A stretch of DNA of 64,000 nt from Cepaea nemoralis (GCA_014155875.1 JACEFZ010027051.1:1-64000); one strand, 5' to 3'; counted from the first letter of the stretch, positions 25,121-37,740 are shown. Program-made: numbers and translations. Notes: generated by a model from the letters alone, not told the origin.

Positions 25121-26575
25121 TGGGGGATCGGGAGATGTGTGTGTTGGTGGATTCGTGATGTGTGTGGGTGGGCTCAGGATGTGTGGGTGGGTGGGGTGGA
25201 TTTGTGTGGGTGGGTGGGGGATTTGTGTGTGGGGTGGGTGGGTGATTTGTGTGTGGGTGCTTGCGAGATATATGGGTGTATGGGAGATGTGTTTTGTGGG
25301 TGGGGATGTGTGTTTGTCTAGGTGGTTGTGGGTGAGTGGGTGGAGGAGGATATGTTGGTGGATGATTGATGGTGGGTTATGGGATGGGTGGGGGTATATG
25401 TGTGGGTGGGGAGCTGTGGGTGTGGGGATATGTGGTGGGTGGGAGATGTGTGCAGGTGGGGGTGGTTGTGGTTTGGGGATATGTGTGTGGGTGAGGGATG
25501 TGTATGGGTGTGGGATGTTTGGGTGGATGGGTCGGGAGTGTGTGTGGGTGAGAGATGTGTGGGTGAATGTGTGTGGGGATGTGTGTGGGTTAGGGAGGGG
25601 TGCGTGATGGGTGTGGGTGATGGATTTGGAGATGTGTGTGTGGGTGGGGGATATGTCTGGCTGGGTGGGGGTGTGTGTGGCTGGATAGAGGATGTATGTG
25701 TGGGTAGTGAGGGTGAATGTAGTTGGGGGATGTGTGGATGGGTAGGAGATGTGTGGATAGATGTGTGTGTGGTGTGAGGGATGTGTCTTTGGGGTGTGGT
25801 ATTGTGTGGGAGGGGAGCTGGGTGTGGATAAATGATGTTGTGTGGGTGGATGAAGGTGTGGTTGGGCTTGTGGGTGGGTGAAGGATGTGTGTGAGGGTGG
25901 GGGATGTGTGATTAGATGGGTGGTTGGGATGTGTGAGTGTGGGTGGGTACATATGAGATGTATGTGTTGATGATGTGGGTAAGGGATGTGGGGTTGTTAG
26001 TGGTTGAGGGATAAGTACGGGTGTCTAGGGATGTGTGAGGGGATGAATGTATGGGCTGTGTGTGCGTGGATGGGAGGTGTGTGTTTGTGAATGGGGAATG
26101 TGTTGGTGGGTGGGGATGTGTGTGAGGGATGTTTTGTATGGGTGGGGAGATTGTGCGTTGGTGGGGATGTGTGTGTATATGGGTAGGGGTGTGTGGTTAA
26201 GGGATGTGTGGCTGGGGGAATGGGTGGATGGAGGATGTGTGGTTGGGTGGAGGATGTGTGGTTGGGTAGAGGATGTGTGGGTGGGTGATTGTATATGAGT
26301 TAGGGTGTGTGGTTTAAGGGATGTTTGGTTGGGGGATGGGTGGGTAGAGGATGTGTGGGTGGGTAGAGGATATGTGGGTGGGTGAGTGTGTGCAGGTTAG
26401 GAGATGGTGGGGGATGTTTGTAGGTGTGGGCTCGGGATCTGAGTGGGCTGGGGGAGATGGGAGATTATGTGGTGTGAGTGCGGAATTTGTTGTGTGGGTA
26501 GGTGCGGAATATGTGAGTTGACGGGGAGATGTGTGTGTGGCTGAGCAATGTGTGTTTGGTTGGGTGGTTGAAGAG
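25120..26575. repeat. G-rich GGGTGTGT/GGGATGTGTG minisatellite
   Basis: About 1.45 kb of diverged GTGGGTGGGGGATGTGTG-like units, G and T on the + strand with almost no C. Many runs of three or four G lie a few bases apart, so G-quadruplex formation on the + strand is plausible. Reading frames here are not genes. Confidence 0.9.
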
Positions 26576-27179
26576 CACAATTGGGAGGGTACAAGACTTA
26601 CCCTGGTGCGAGGAAATGCAACCTAAAGACAAAATGTTATGGCAGGGCAGACCAGGCCCTAAGCCTTGGTTGGCAGCTGGTCTAGGATCGAAGCTCCGAC
26701 AGGCGGACAATTAGAGCATTGCTTTACTGATCCGGCAGTTTCTGCAGCTTGTCTTGTTCCAGATGTAGGGGTGTTACTTTTCCTCTGGAGTGAACTAGGC
26801 AGGCCGAGAGAGGGATCATGCTGCATGGGCAACACATGATCTATATAATTTAGCCCAGGCTTTGTGCTATGGAGAGGCAATAACTCCATCCCCGGTCTTA
26901 ACCGGTCTCGGAATCAAAGCGAGAGGCAACTGTTACTGGTTATAAGTCCATGTCAGCTGGCGTAGACATGGGGCGCCACGCGTTGCCTCTGACGGTGGGA
27001 GACACCTACAGGTGTCACTGATCAGCTACCGCCCGCCTCAAGCTGGGCATCCCCCAGCCAATTAGGTACTGATCCGCCACAGCCTTCCTGCTTAAATGGG
27101 TTCTTGGGGCTAGGACAAAATCTGTATCGCAGGCTGTAAAACCAATGCACCAGGTACCAATAAAAAGAAAAATAGAAAC

Positions 27180-27960
27180 CTCAAGCTACTGATTGCAACC
27201 TGGAACGTGAGAACCATGTGTCCAGGATTTTCCATTGACTTGACCAATATTGACGATGTGAGAAAAACGGCCGTGATTGATGCCGAACTCAATCGTCTAA
27301 ACATTGATATTGCTGGCCTGCAGAAGACTCGCCTCGCTGACGAAGGGTCACTCAGGGAAAACAATTACACCATTTTTTGGAAGGGTAGAGGGCAGGCAGA
27401 AACAAGGAAACACTGTGTGGGTTTTGCAGTGAAGAATTCGCTACAGGGGAATGATTGAAATTCCAGCAGGAAGTAATGAAAGCCTACTATCTCTGCGCTT
27501 GGCAACCTTTTGGGGTTTTGCCATCATTATTACTGCATATGCGCCGACACTCGATTCCTCTGATGATGTGAAGGATTCGTTCTATGAGGAGTTAGACTCC
27601 GTGACCAAGGCAGTTCCAAAATATGACTACATTTATATGCTCGGTGATTTCAATGCTCGTGTTCGCAAGGACTCGAGTTCATGGCCAGTGTGCCTTGGAA
27701 AATACAACATTGGTCGCATGAATGAAAATGGGCAAAGGCTGCTGGAGCATTGCACCAGAATGACCTATGTATTTCAAACTCCTTTTTTAAAACAAAAGAG
27801 CTGCATACGGTCATATGGAAACATCCAAGATCCGGCCATTGACACCAGTTGGACTTCATCATCACACGGAGACAACATCTGAACCATATATCATTGACTC
27901 GAAGTTACCACAGTGCTGACTGTGATACAGATCATTCTTTGGTTGTTGCAAGGGTTAGAC
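27180..27960 (+). pseudogene. LINE AP endonuclease domain, broken
   Basis: Opens with ATWNVRTMCPG, the conserved first block. Next is GLQKTRL: family members have QETR, so the catalytic glutamate is lysine here. Then GDFNARVRKD, LDFIITRRQHLNH and DHSLVVARVRL, spread over three frames with shifts near 27450 and 27850. The domain nicks target DNA to prime reverse transcription; this copy would be inactive. Confidence 0.8.
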
Positions 27961-28310
27961 TGAGACCAAAGAGAATCTACACAGCTAAACACAAATCTAG
28001 CCCCAGGGTTAATATTATTAACACTCATGATCCTGAAATGTGCTTTCAGTTTCAACAGCAACTTGAAGACGCTTTCACTGAATCACCAGAAAATTGTACA
28101 GTAAATGAAAAGTGGGGTCAACTTAAGGAAACTCTTTATAAAACTGCCGTAGGGGTTTACGGCACTGTGGATCATAAGAGGCAGGACTGGTTTGCGGCAA
28201 ACAGCGAGACTCTGCAGCCCTTGATTGATAAGAAGAAGAAAGCTCTCTTAAAAAACAAGGACAGACCAACGTGTAACACTCTGAGTTAGCCAAAGCAAGC
28301 TAGGAAGCGT

Positions 28311-29560
28311 GTGCAAAAGGCTGCAAGGCAGTGTGCAAATGATTATGGGATCAAGTTATCTGAGTCCATTCAAATCGCAAGTGATAAGGGAAACATCAGA
28401 AGCATGTATGAAGGAATAAAGAAAGCCTGTGGTCCAATGATCAAAACAAGTGTACTATTGAAAACCTTAACTGGAGAAATCATAACTGATAAGAAACAGC
28501 AGATGGACAGATGGGTAGAGCACTATTTGGAGCTTTACTCAAGTGAGACCAAACTAGCGGATGATGCCCTTAATGCCATAGAGGCTCTACCAACTCTTGA
28601 CCACCTGGACACACTTCCCACCATAACAGAAGTTAAGTGTGCTATAAATGAACTTGCATCTGGCAAGGCTCCAGGTAAGGATGGGATTCCAATAGAGGTT
28701 ATCAGGAGTGGGCAAGACACACTCATTCTACAGATCCACCAGCTAATAGAGCTATGCTGGTGAGAAGGACAAGTCCCACATAATTTCAAAGATTCAAGCA
28801 TCATAACACTGTACAAGTACAAGGGCAATCGGAGCGATTGCAACAACTATAGGGGTATCTCACTTCTGTGTATTGTTGGAAAAGTATTTGCCAGAATTGT
28901 TCTGCGCAGACTTCAACTCCTAGGAGATCAAGTCTACCCCGAATCACAGTGTGGCTTTCGACAGAACCGGTCTACCATTGATATGATATTCTCATTGCGA
29001 CAAATGCAAGAAAAATGCCGTGAACAGAATCAACCACAGTTTATTGCCTTCATCGACCTCATAAAGGCATTTGATTTGATCAGTTGTGAGGGTCTGTTCA
29101 AGGCACTAAAGAAGATTGGCTGCCCACCAACTCTTCTGTCCATTCTGGAATCGTTCCACACAGGCATGAAGGGTATAATCAGTTTGATGGTCCAACTTCA
29201 GAAGAGTTTGAAATCAAGAGTGGAGTTAAGCAAGGTTGTGTACTAGCTCCCACCCTCTTTGGAATAGTCTTTTCACTTCTACTGAAATATGCCTTTCGTG
29301 ATCAGGATGGTGGGATATACATTCATTCACCCTCAGATGGCGCCTCTACAATGCTCAGAGATTGAAGGACAAGACCAAAATTAGGAGGGTACTGATCAGA
29401 GAGTTGCTTTTTGCAGATGATGCTGCAGTTACGACCCACTCTGAGGAAGAATTACAGTGTCTACTGTCTGCATTCTCCAATGCTTTTTCTAAATTTTGGT
29501 TTAACAATTAGCAAAAAGAAGACACAGATTATGTCACAAGGTGCACAAGGGGTACCATAA
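28311..29560 (+). pseudogene. LINE reverse transcriptase domain, broken
   Basis: ELASGKAPGKDGIPIEVI (start of RT), then an in-frame TGA at about 28761. Further on: YRGISLL, CGFRQNRSTIDMIF, motif A as FIAFIDLIKAFDL, motif B SGVKQGCVLAPTLFGIV in a shifted frame (about 29215), and motif C as LFADDAAVT with both aspartates (about 29405). The thumb region is short and decayed, ending near IPYLGSVV. It belongs to the same element as the endonuclease at 27180. Confidence 0.8.
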
Positions 29561-29929
29561 ATCTTTATTGACCACGCCGTACTAGAGATGGTAGACCATA
29601 TTCCATATCTAGGATCAGTGGTAATTTAGCAAATTATCCCTAGATCAGGAAATCAACATCCGGATTCATATGCATTAAAACGCCTGGAAAATAATCAGTA
29701 ATACTTGACTCACTAAAGCAATTGTTAACATGACCATTACAAATACCAAAAGCCCAGGTAGGTAACCCGGCCAACAAATGCCTGAAGAAGTCGACCGAAA
29801 GGTGCAAATATCGCAGCTCTGCTGTTAACAGGCACAACGCAATTACGTGTAAAACAACATTCCGAACGAACGCGGAAGAAGAGGAAGAAATACCTAGGGC
29901 AGGTGTAACGTACCATACGCATGTTAATG

Positions 29930-31510
29930 TTTATTACACTACTTTTGGTCGTTTGCGATAAATTGAGTTATTTTTTTTTAAATGGGGGGTGGGGGTGGGG
30001 TGGGGGTGGGGGGATGGTGTATATAGTCTGTACTGAGATAGTGTTGAAACAGATTGCGACTGGTATGTATAGTGATTGATGGTGTCTTTGATTTCTTGTG
30101 GAAGATTGTTCCACAACTGAACCGCAGAGTGCGCTAAGCTCGTTTTTATAAGCCTATCCTAGGTTTAGGGAGATGAAGTATTTTTAATTGTTCGCTATGT
30201 TTTGGGTTATATTTAAACAATGGCCAAACGTGGTGCATTTTGAAATTGGATTTTGTGAATTAGTTTGGCTTTATTCAAAAGTAAGCGTTACAGGAGTGAC
30301 ATTTACTGGGGACGTTCATGTAGGTTAGAATTGTCGGTAAGCTTTAAACCATTAATTAAACGCACTTCTCTTTTGTGGAGTGAATAAAGGCGTTTTGTTA
30401 TTGATTTGGAGCATCCACCCTAGACTGTGCAATAATAGTCAATATGTGTTTGTATGTTGGAAGTATAGAAAAACTTTCTTCTTTTTTCACCAAGGAAATT
30501 TTTAATTTTGGCAAGTTGGTATACTTACTTTGTTATTTGTTTAACGAGAGCATGAACATGGCAATACATGAGTAGATTTCTATCAATGATAGTATCCAGT
30601 GCTTTGTGCTCGGTTACACTTTCTACAGACGTGCTACCAATGTGCAGATAAAGAGTTCTCTGTGAGTTTAAAGTGTGGAGTATTTGCCTGGTTGCTTTTA
30701 ACACAGATTTTGTTTTAGGAATGTTAATTTGCATACGGTTTGCGTAACTCCAGTTAACTTCACTATGTTGCAATTACGATTCTAGCACATTACAATCAAT
30801 ACCGTTTGTATATACTGTCTATATACTGTTTGTATACTGCCGGTCTCTGTGGCTAAAGTCTTGCGAACGCGGTTCGTGAGCCGCTTACCAGGCGTTCGAA
30901 ACTCAGCTGCGACCGATTTGTGCAGCAGACCGTGTCGCGTTGTGTTATAACGTGTTGGTATGGGAGCCGGTCGTTCAGAAAGCAATGGCAAACTACTGAA
31001 CGTAAAAGCTTGCCTAGTACATCAACAGCAGCTGAAAAATGCTGGTGTTGACTGCAACGTCCTGTAAGGGATATGCAACATTAAAAAAAAACTGTGCAGT
31101 CGTCTGCAAATAGATCGCGGACGATGACAGATATAAGGGAAGATCATTTATATAAATGGCAAATAACAGAAGGCCAAGTATAGACCCCTGAGGTACTCCA
31201 ATATTAATGGTAATGGCTTGAGATAACGATTTATTGTGTGATACTATTTGTTTTCTGTTTAATAAAAATGATTTAAAAAAAATTAATGTCACTATATTAA
31301 AGCTTACTCTTATTGTTTCCAGTTTAAAGAAAAAATGAAAATAGTATGATCTATCAAAGCGAATGCTTTTCTAAAGTCTATAAACACCGCTCCACGTAGA
31401 GTTTCGTTGTTAATATTGTGATGCCAGTTTTCCATCATGTTTGTTAGGAGGGCTGTATGGCCGAAACCCTGACTGACTGTTAACTATTAGTTTGTAGCTT
31501 TTCTAACTGT
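29930..31510 (-). pseudogene. second CR1/L2-like ORF2, 3' part
   Basis: The - strand carries, in order from 31510 down: SGFRP, motif A as FIDFRKAFALIDH, motif B as GVPQGSILGLLLFAIYIND, motif C as LFADDCT (about 31100), then, after the SINE at 30838-31082, a thumb region (30525-30780) with ANRMQINIPKTKSV, and finally WNNLPQEIK near 30100. Same family as 20087-22916. Several frameshifts and stops. The 3' flank has a C/G-rich run (29985-30012). Confidence 0.8.
30838..31082 (+). mobile_element. SINE, family A, nearly full length
   Basis: Starts GCCGGTCTCTGTGGCTAAAG (A-box-like), has GGCGTTCGAAACTC (B-box-like), then AGCCGGTCGTTCAGAAAGCA, and ends GTCCTGTAAGGGATATGCAA followed by an A-run. It is inserted in the antisense direction into the LINE at 29930-31510, between RT motif C and the thumb. 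Confidence 0.8.
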
Positions 31511-31565
31511 TTGGATTGTGATGATAATATTGAAATGGCCTATAGAGTGTCTCATCAACCATCCA

Positions 31566-32180
31566 TCATGTGCCATGCCGGTAAGCGTGGGCGGTCATGT
31601 TCTGCCATCTCACTCGATCACCAGAGTCGTGGATCAGCTCCGTGTTCCTGTCTCGACAATGCCACCAGGCCAAGCCATCCAGGTATTTGCTTCTAGGTCT
31701 TCCCCTTGGTCTCCTCCCTTCGATCTTGCCAGCTGTCACCAAGTTCTCCAATTCATTTCTTCTCATAACATGCCCAAAAAATTTTGACTGTCTACGTCTA
31801 ATGACTCTAATCAGTTTACGATCTTCATTTGTTTCTTGAAGGACTTGTTCGTTGGTTTTTCTATCTGTCCATGGTATTCTTTGTATTTTCCTCAGAAACC
31901 ACATTTCCACAGCCATTAGCTGTTTTTCAGCTTGACTGCTTATTGTCCACGCTTCACATCCATACAAAAGTATAGGTTCTATGTAGCATCTCAACACTCT
32001 TTTTCTCTTTTCAATTGATATCATTTTGTTGGTCAGTATTTTTTTCATCTTGTTAAAGGCTACATTCGCAATGGCAATTCTTGTTCTAATCTCTTCAAGG
32101 GATCTCCCATCAGATGTTATGACTGTGCCGAGATAACAGTATCGATTCACTTGTTTAAGAATATGTTCATCTACTCATAT
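31566..32180 (-). pseudogene. RTE-like LINE ORF, C-terminal region
   Basis: 194 codons open on the - strand from 32150. YCYLGTVITSDG (end of RT thumb) is followed by LYGCEAWTIS, MQRIPWTD-like RKIQRIPWTDRKTNEQVLQ, FFGHVMRRNELENLVTAGKI and a terminal RVRWQNMTAHAYRHGT. The same C-terminus occurs at 38560-39105 (-), 47570-47755 (-) and 61440-61890 (+). This domain follows RT in RTE-like elements; its role is not known to me. Confidence 0.85.
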
Positions 32181-32198
32181 ATCACATTGTGGTATTTC

Positions 32199-32846
32199 GC
32201 CCGTGTGTTGCTGGGGCCCATACGGGGAAGCAAAGAATAGTAACACTGTTGCCTACCATGCATGTCGCAAGAGGCGACTAAGGAGGCTATGGTTCCGTCG
32301 CCCTGCTACTGAGTGAGTTCGTGGCGCGACACTGTGAGCTGAGAGTTTCGCGTGGAATGCTTTTACATCTGTCGGTGGTTGTTTGTAGTGTGAACTGCAT
32401 GTTCAGAACGATGGCGGCCGGCTGTTGCTGGATTGACTGGTTTGCCTTTTCGGCTCACGGGTGCATTTTTCAGGAGACTCCTGGGAGTTACCGCTGGAGC
32501 TACGGAGTTCGTGCTTTGTGTGGCGCTTTCGGTGGGTTGTCCTGCGGAAAGAGACCAAGCCATATGGGATAAAACCCAGGTCAATGAAGTCTTTCTGGTG
32601 ACTGCCGTTTCCATCGACGATGAACTGTATTTTTCATGGAGGACTTTTGTGTTGGCATTCTGGCGGCGGCATTATGCACAGTGTACCTGTGCGGGCTGTT
32701 GGCTTGCCGATACTCCTGTCTATTCCATTGTTCACATTGGGCAGTGAGGAGCATTTTATGTGATATTCACTGGCACAGGAACGGAGCAATATGGGGACGA
32801 CCCGTTGCCGTGAAGTTGGAACCACGACTAACTAACTAACTAACTA
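32199..32846 (+). mobile_element. 648-bp SINE-like element with 13-bp target duplications
   Basis: Flanked by ATTGTGGTATTTC (32186-32198) and ATTGTGATATTTC (32847-32859), a 13-bp duplication with one mismatch. The 3' end is an ACTA repeat tail. The middle holds the family B block (GAGCTACGGAGTTCGTGCTTTGTG), and the last 240 bases match 53085-53300 on the - strand. No frame encodes a recognisable protein. The head lacks an obvious tRNA-like promoter, so this may be a composite of two short elements or a non-autonomous LINE derivative. Confidence 0.8.
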
Positions 32847-32889
32847 ATTGTGATATTTCCTTCTTCCTAGTGACGACCATAATCTGTGT

Positions 32890-34183
32890 CTTTTTACAAT
32901 TTAATTCTAACCCTAGGTTTGCAGGTTTTTTTCATTGTCTACAATCAAGACTGTATCATCTGCATATCTAATGTTATTGATGTATCGTCCCCCAATGTTG
33001 ATTCCTTCCATATCTTCTATATTTCTAAATATATTTCACTGTACAGGGAAAAAAGATCTGGAGACATTACACATCCCTGTCTCACACCTCTTTTAATAGG
33101 CTGAGATTGACCTACATAGCTATCAATTCTTATGGCAGCTTGTTGTTTCCAATATATGTTTTTTACAAGTCTAAGGTCCTTTCCATCAATTTGTAGATCT
33201 TCAAGCATCCTTATCATGTCAACATGTCTCACTTTATCGAAAGCCTTTGTGTAGTCAATAAAGCAAAGATATAGATCCTTGTTTACTTCTATAGAACGCT
33301 CAATTACTGTTCTCAGTATATACACAGCATTTACTGTGCCCTTGCCTTCTACAAACCCACATTGTTCTTCTCCTATTTCGGGTTGTATTTTCTTCCTAAC
33401 TCTTTGCATGATAATTCTCAGCAGAATCTTCGTGATGTGGCTCATTATACTAATTGTTCTATGTTGATCGCATTCCATGGCTCCTGATTTCTTCGGGATT
33501 GCAATAAATATAGAATTACATAATTCAGGAGGTATATCTCCAGTATCGTATATTGCGTTCAGCAGTCTGGTGACTTGGTCTATTCCATATTCTTCTAAGG
33601 CATTGATCATTTCTACTGTGATGTTATCTGTACCCGGGGTCTTGCCAGTTTTCATATGGTTAAGAGCATTCTGAACTTCTATCTTCAAAATTGATGGTCC
33701 TTCATTATTATTCCGATGATCATATTGTTCTTCTCTTGTATCATCATAAAGGTCTTTCACATAATCTGACCACGCATGTAAAATCTGATCTTTTTCTATT
33801 ATGATTTTGCCATCTTTGGTTTTTAGGCAACCCGTTGATGTGTGTGTTCTTTTGTTAGTGATGTCATTAATTCTTTTGTGCATTAATTTGGTATCCCGGG
33901 TATTGTGTTGGTGTTTAATTTCCTTGCAATTTTCCTCAAGCCATGTTTCTTTTGCCTCTTTGCATAGCTTCCTAATTTTCCTATGAATCTCTTCATATTT
34001 TTCCTTGTTATTTTTGTTATTTCTTCTTACTTCCATGAGTTTTAAGATGTCTTCCGTCATCCATTTCTTGCGTCCTATTATCTTTATTTTTGGAATGGTT
34101 GTTTCTGCAGCTTGGTTGACTGATTTCTTTAATATTTCCCATTGGTCATTGACATCTTGAAATAATATTTCCATATCGGACAA
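32890..34183 (-). pseudogene. RTE-like LINE reverse transcriptase
   Basis: A 388-codon - strand frame from 34183 holds the linker and RT: MKTGKTPGTDNITVEMI, CGFVEGKGTVNAVYIL, motif A CFIDYTKAFDKVRH and motif B RGVRQGCVMSPDLFSLYSE. The frame breaks at about 33015; past a shift motif C reads RYADDTVLIVDNEK (about 32940-32985) with both aspartates intact. It continues after the SINE insertion at 31566-32180. Confidence 0.88.
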
Positions 34184-34289
34184 TGCATCAAATCTGTTCT
34201 TTACCTCTACGTTGAATTTATCTTTTATTTCCTCACTCTTCAGTGCCTGTAGATCAAATTTTGTGTTTCTTGGTGAATATTTGACTTTC

Positions 34290-35169
34290 TTTAATTTTAT
34301 ATGTAAATTGCTTAAGATTAATCTATGGTCGCTGTAGCAGTCTGCGCTTGGTATAGTTTTGCGACTTTTAAGGCATTTCGAAATCTTCTGTTGATGAGGA
34401 TGTAATCAATCTGATTTTTAATCTTATGATCAGGACTCCTCCATGTCCATAATCTCCTTGGGTGCTGTTGAAACCAGGTGTTTCCAATAATCAAATCTTG
34501 CTCTTTTGCCCACTGTACTAGTCTGCAACCTCTTTCATTCTGTTCCCCTAGTCCATACTTGCCTACTATGCATCCGTCCTGTTGATTTCCAACTTTGGCA
34601 TTCAAGTCACCCATTATGATAGTTACTTCAGAATTCTTGCATTTCTTGAAGGCTTTCTCTAAATCACTATAAATTCATCGATGCTGTCATCACTACTGTC
34701 AGCTGTTGGTGCATAAACTTGTATGACGTTGACATCAAAAGGTCTTCCACTCAACTTCACCAGTAACAAACACTCTGTCTGATACAGTCCAATATCCTTT
34801 GATCGATTTTGCTCTCTCTGTATCCATTATAATTGCTACTCCTCGCTGTTGTTTCTCTCCACCAGAATAGATTATTCTATATTCCTCAGATGTCATAATG
34901 CCCATTCCTGTCCATCTGGTCTCACATACACCTAACAGGTTAATATTTAATCTTCTCATTTCAGTCTTAATGTTATCAAATTTTCCATCCCCACTCATAG
35001 TTCTTACATTCCAAGTTCCTACTTTCAATGTTGATATTCTTTTGCACTCAGTCGCCTGATGACGGTCTGGAGTCACCTGGTGCACATGACTACCCCTACC
35101 GGGCGAGGCTACTCCTATGGAGCACCCATTTACGCCGTTTCTCTGATTATCGATAAGACTGCAGTACAT
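34290..35169 (-). pseudogene. RTE-like LINE AP endonuclease
   Basis: First frame (from 35169): LKVGTWNVRTMSGDG and LLGVCETRWTGMG, which keeps the catalytic Glu. After a break near 34700 the second frame (from 34614) has MGDLNAKVGN and QIDYILINRRFRN. The SDH block beyond 34318 is not in a clean frame. The domain would nick the target DNA at insertion. Confidence 0.82.
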
Positions 35170-35414
35170 GATATTCTTGGCATCTGTAAAGAAGGTAGTT
35201 TGCCATTGCTTTCCTTCCTAGCAGTGACCATACTGGTCGATGACCGTAGCCATTGTCTCCCACAAAGGAGATCCTCTGCCTACCAGTCGTGAAGCTGGAG
35301 ACCATAACCTACAACTATCTGTCGGCTGCTCTTCAACTTCATCCACCACCTGCAGCCCATGGCTTCACGTAACCCTGATCGGGGGGCCAAACTGGTACTC
35401 CACCTTGTCTCATG

Positions 35415-36195
35415 AGACGATAATCTAAGGAACCATCCTTTAAATCAGGATACACTTGAACAATTTTAAGAGCTGATGGAAAGTGAACTATGGTGAGACA
35501 TTGATTACTTATATAAAAGTTAGGTGACTCGCAGATCAGCGGTGCTGCGCAACGAAGGATACGATTGCTGATTACATCTAGTCCTGATGAGTTATTGTTT
35601 TTAGGTTACTGAGATGAGTAAATAAACACTTCAGTGATCGTCATTAGCGGTATGTTGGAGGAAATGTCTCTATAGCATTGTTACAAAGAATGATATGTCA
35701 TGAGGAGAGTTTGGTATTGCAGCCTTCAACTGGTTTATGTCACTTTGAAAGAAACTACAGAATTGATCACAAGTTACCTGATTTAATGGTTCTGATTGTG
35801 AGGAATTATGTTTGTTTGTCAAAGTATTAATTGCTTTCCATATATCTTTAGTATTGGTTTTATCGATTATTAAGCTCTTAAAATAGTTTTTCTTTTCCTT
35901 TCGAATAAGGTATTAAACTTTGTTTCTCAGACTACGGTATGCGGTTAGGTCTCTATTTTATGCTCCCTATCCCGGTCTCTCCTAATTTCAACTACCTCCT
36001 GGTTGATCCACGGGGATTTAGTATAATGTTTACCTCGAACTTCCTTAAATGCAACATGCTTATCAAATATACATAGAATAGTCTTCAGCCAGTGGTCCAG
36101 AGCATCATCTGGGTCAGGAAGTTGGCAAACATAGACCAGCGGTGAGATGAGCAAGTCTTGTAAGAAGACATCTTGATTGAAAATTTTGTAATTTC
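35415..36195 (-). pseudogene. second CR1/L2-like ORF2, 5' part
   Basis: The - strand has VCQLPDPDDALDHW and KSPWINQEVVEIRRDRD, matching LPDPDDALAYW and KSPWVTSEVLEIMRERD of the element at 20087-22916. Further on SSGLDVISNRILRCAAPL and VYPDLKDGS match its RT start. The match stops near 35415, where the RTE-like LINE begins, and resumes at 31510. Confidence 0.8.
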
Positions 36196-36229
36196 TATGT
36201 TATAGTTTAGTCGACGGATCAACATCACG

Positions 36230-36600
36230 ACACACGGGTGTAACCCATAAGTGCTCCGTTCTACTCCTAACTCAAGCCTGAGTCCGGAGAATCTCAGCTC
36301 AGTGCACGAACTCCGTAGCACCGGCGATGATCCTGAAATACTTTGGGTAGATTTTTAACTCGAAATTTTGCCCGGGCAGTGCCGTAATAGCTACTCTTTT
36401 GTTCGATTTCCAACTGCCAAGGGATGTTTTACGTGCGCAACAATACACACGGGCGTCCGATCTCACTACCCAGAGACCAGGAGAAATTTTGTTACTAGAA
36501 GTCCACGATAAAAAATCCCGGCCCTCACCGGAGCTTGAACCCGGGATCTCCAGCACTCGAGGTGGACACCATACCTCGAGATCACTCATCCCCCACCCCC
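36230..36600 (-). mobile_element. tRNA-derived SINE, family B relative
   Basis: On the - strand: A-box-like TGAGTGATCTCGAGG and B-box-like GGGTTCAAGCTCC near 36530-36595, a central region, then GTGCTACGGAGTTCGTGCAC at about 36300-36320, the block shared with family B. It directly abuts the truncated start of the CR1/L2-like piece. Confidence 0.6.
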
Positions 36601-37287
36601 CTTCTATATGTTATACTTATGTGTTTGTGTTTCCGAGTTTTGATACCTCTTTATGGGCAATACGTGGTCTCTAAATTCTGCCCAGTCGCTTTGCTATGGA
36701 GAGGTATAACTCCATTTATCAAACTATGTCAAGACGGCAAGGTGCCAAGTCATTCTATATTTGGCCTGACACACTGTATTCATCTGGCAAATATTTTAAC
36801 AGGCAATACGGTGCGTGTTTTATTTTATACGATATGTCTATATCAGGCTGAGGTTGTCGGGTACCTTGATTTGCCAGTCTGTCTGTATGGTGCCCGTCAT
36901 TATAGCAAGCCTATGAGTGGAGTAGGAAGTTTCAAAACGTGGTGACTTCTGTGACAAACTGTTCACGACCGGGTCAGACACACTGAGTAGTGACCACAGA
37001 GAATGTTTTTTTTCTTTCTACAAGAATCCAAGCAATTTATCGGCGCTGGAGGACTTGCATTGAACACTTCATGTTCAGGTCTATTGCAAACATAATGAGA
37101 TAATTTGTGTACGTAAAATTGCCTACAAAGTCAAAACTGAGCTGGGGTTGGTAGCAAGGTCCTGCAAAGGACACGCAACATTGTTTAGTTTGTCATTTAC
37201 GTTTGTCAGATTGGCTGGTATACTGTGTGAAAATCAACACAAAGTGGACTCTCTTCTCAAGTGTTGTCTCTTTGAAAGTGATAACCA
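36601..37287. other. no recognisable feature
   Basis: No credible gene or recurring repeat, apart from a short stretch near 37150-37185 that resembles the 3' end of SINE family A. Confidence 0.4.
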
Positions 37288-37289
37288 TG

Positions 37290-37369
<80 letters not shown>

Positions 37370-37379
37370 TACCACCACC

Positions 37380-37458
<79 letters not shown>

Positions 37459-37536
37459 CCACCTCCACCATCATCATCATCATCATCATCATCATAATCA
37501 CCACCATCACCATCATCATCATCATCATCACCACCA

Positions 37537-37575
<39 letters not shown>

Positions 37576-37580
37576 TAATC

Positions 37581-37614
<34 letters not shown>

Positions 37615-37619
37615 TAATC

Positions 37620-37653
<34 letters not shown>

Positions 37654-37664
37654 TCATAATCACC

Positions 37665-37696
<32 letters not shown>

Positions 37697-37709
37697 AATC
37701 ACCACCACC

Positions 37710-37740
<31 letters not shown>

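Larger units (their letters stand above)
26600..29890 (+). mobile_element. APE-type LINE, decayed
   Basis: Leader region 26600-27180 (part of it repeated inverted at 1-119), endonuclease about 27180-27960, RT about 28300-29560, and a 3' region ending in a GGAAGAAGAGGAAG tail near 29890. The last 130 bases (29760-29890) recur at 62585-62722. Clade is not certain; the RT resembles RTE-like or related APE LINEs. At least five frame breaks. Confidence 0.8.
31560..35415 (-). mobile_element. RTE-like LINE, nearly full length, decayed
   Basis: On the - strand from 35415: leader, endonuclease (35169-34290), RT (34183-32890), and C-terminal region (32175-31566) ending in a stop and a GATG-rich 3' flank. 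It is inserted into a CR1/L2-like element, whose parts flank it at 35415-36195 and 29930-31510. A 648-bp SINE-like element interrupts it at 32199-32846. Confidence 0.85.

Noticed and set aside
30838..30915. Functional tRNA gene
   Set aside because: A- and B-box-like sequences are present but no cloverleaf could be formed, and the same head recurs joined to a SINE body.
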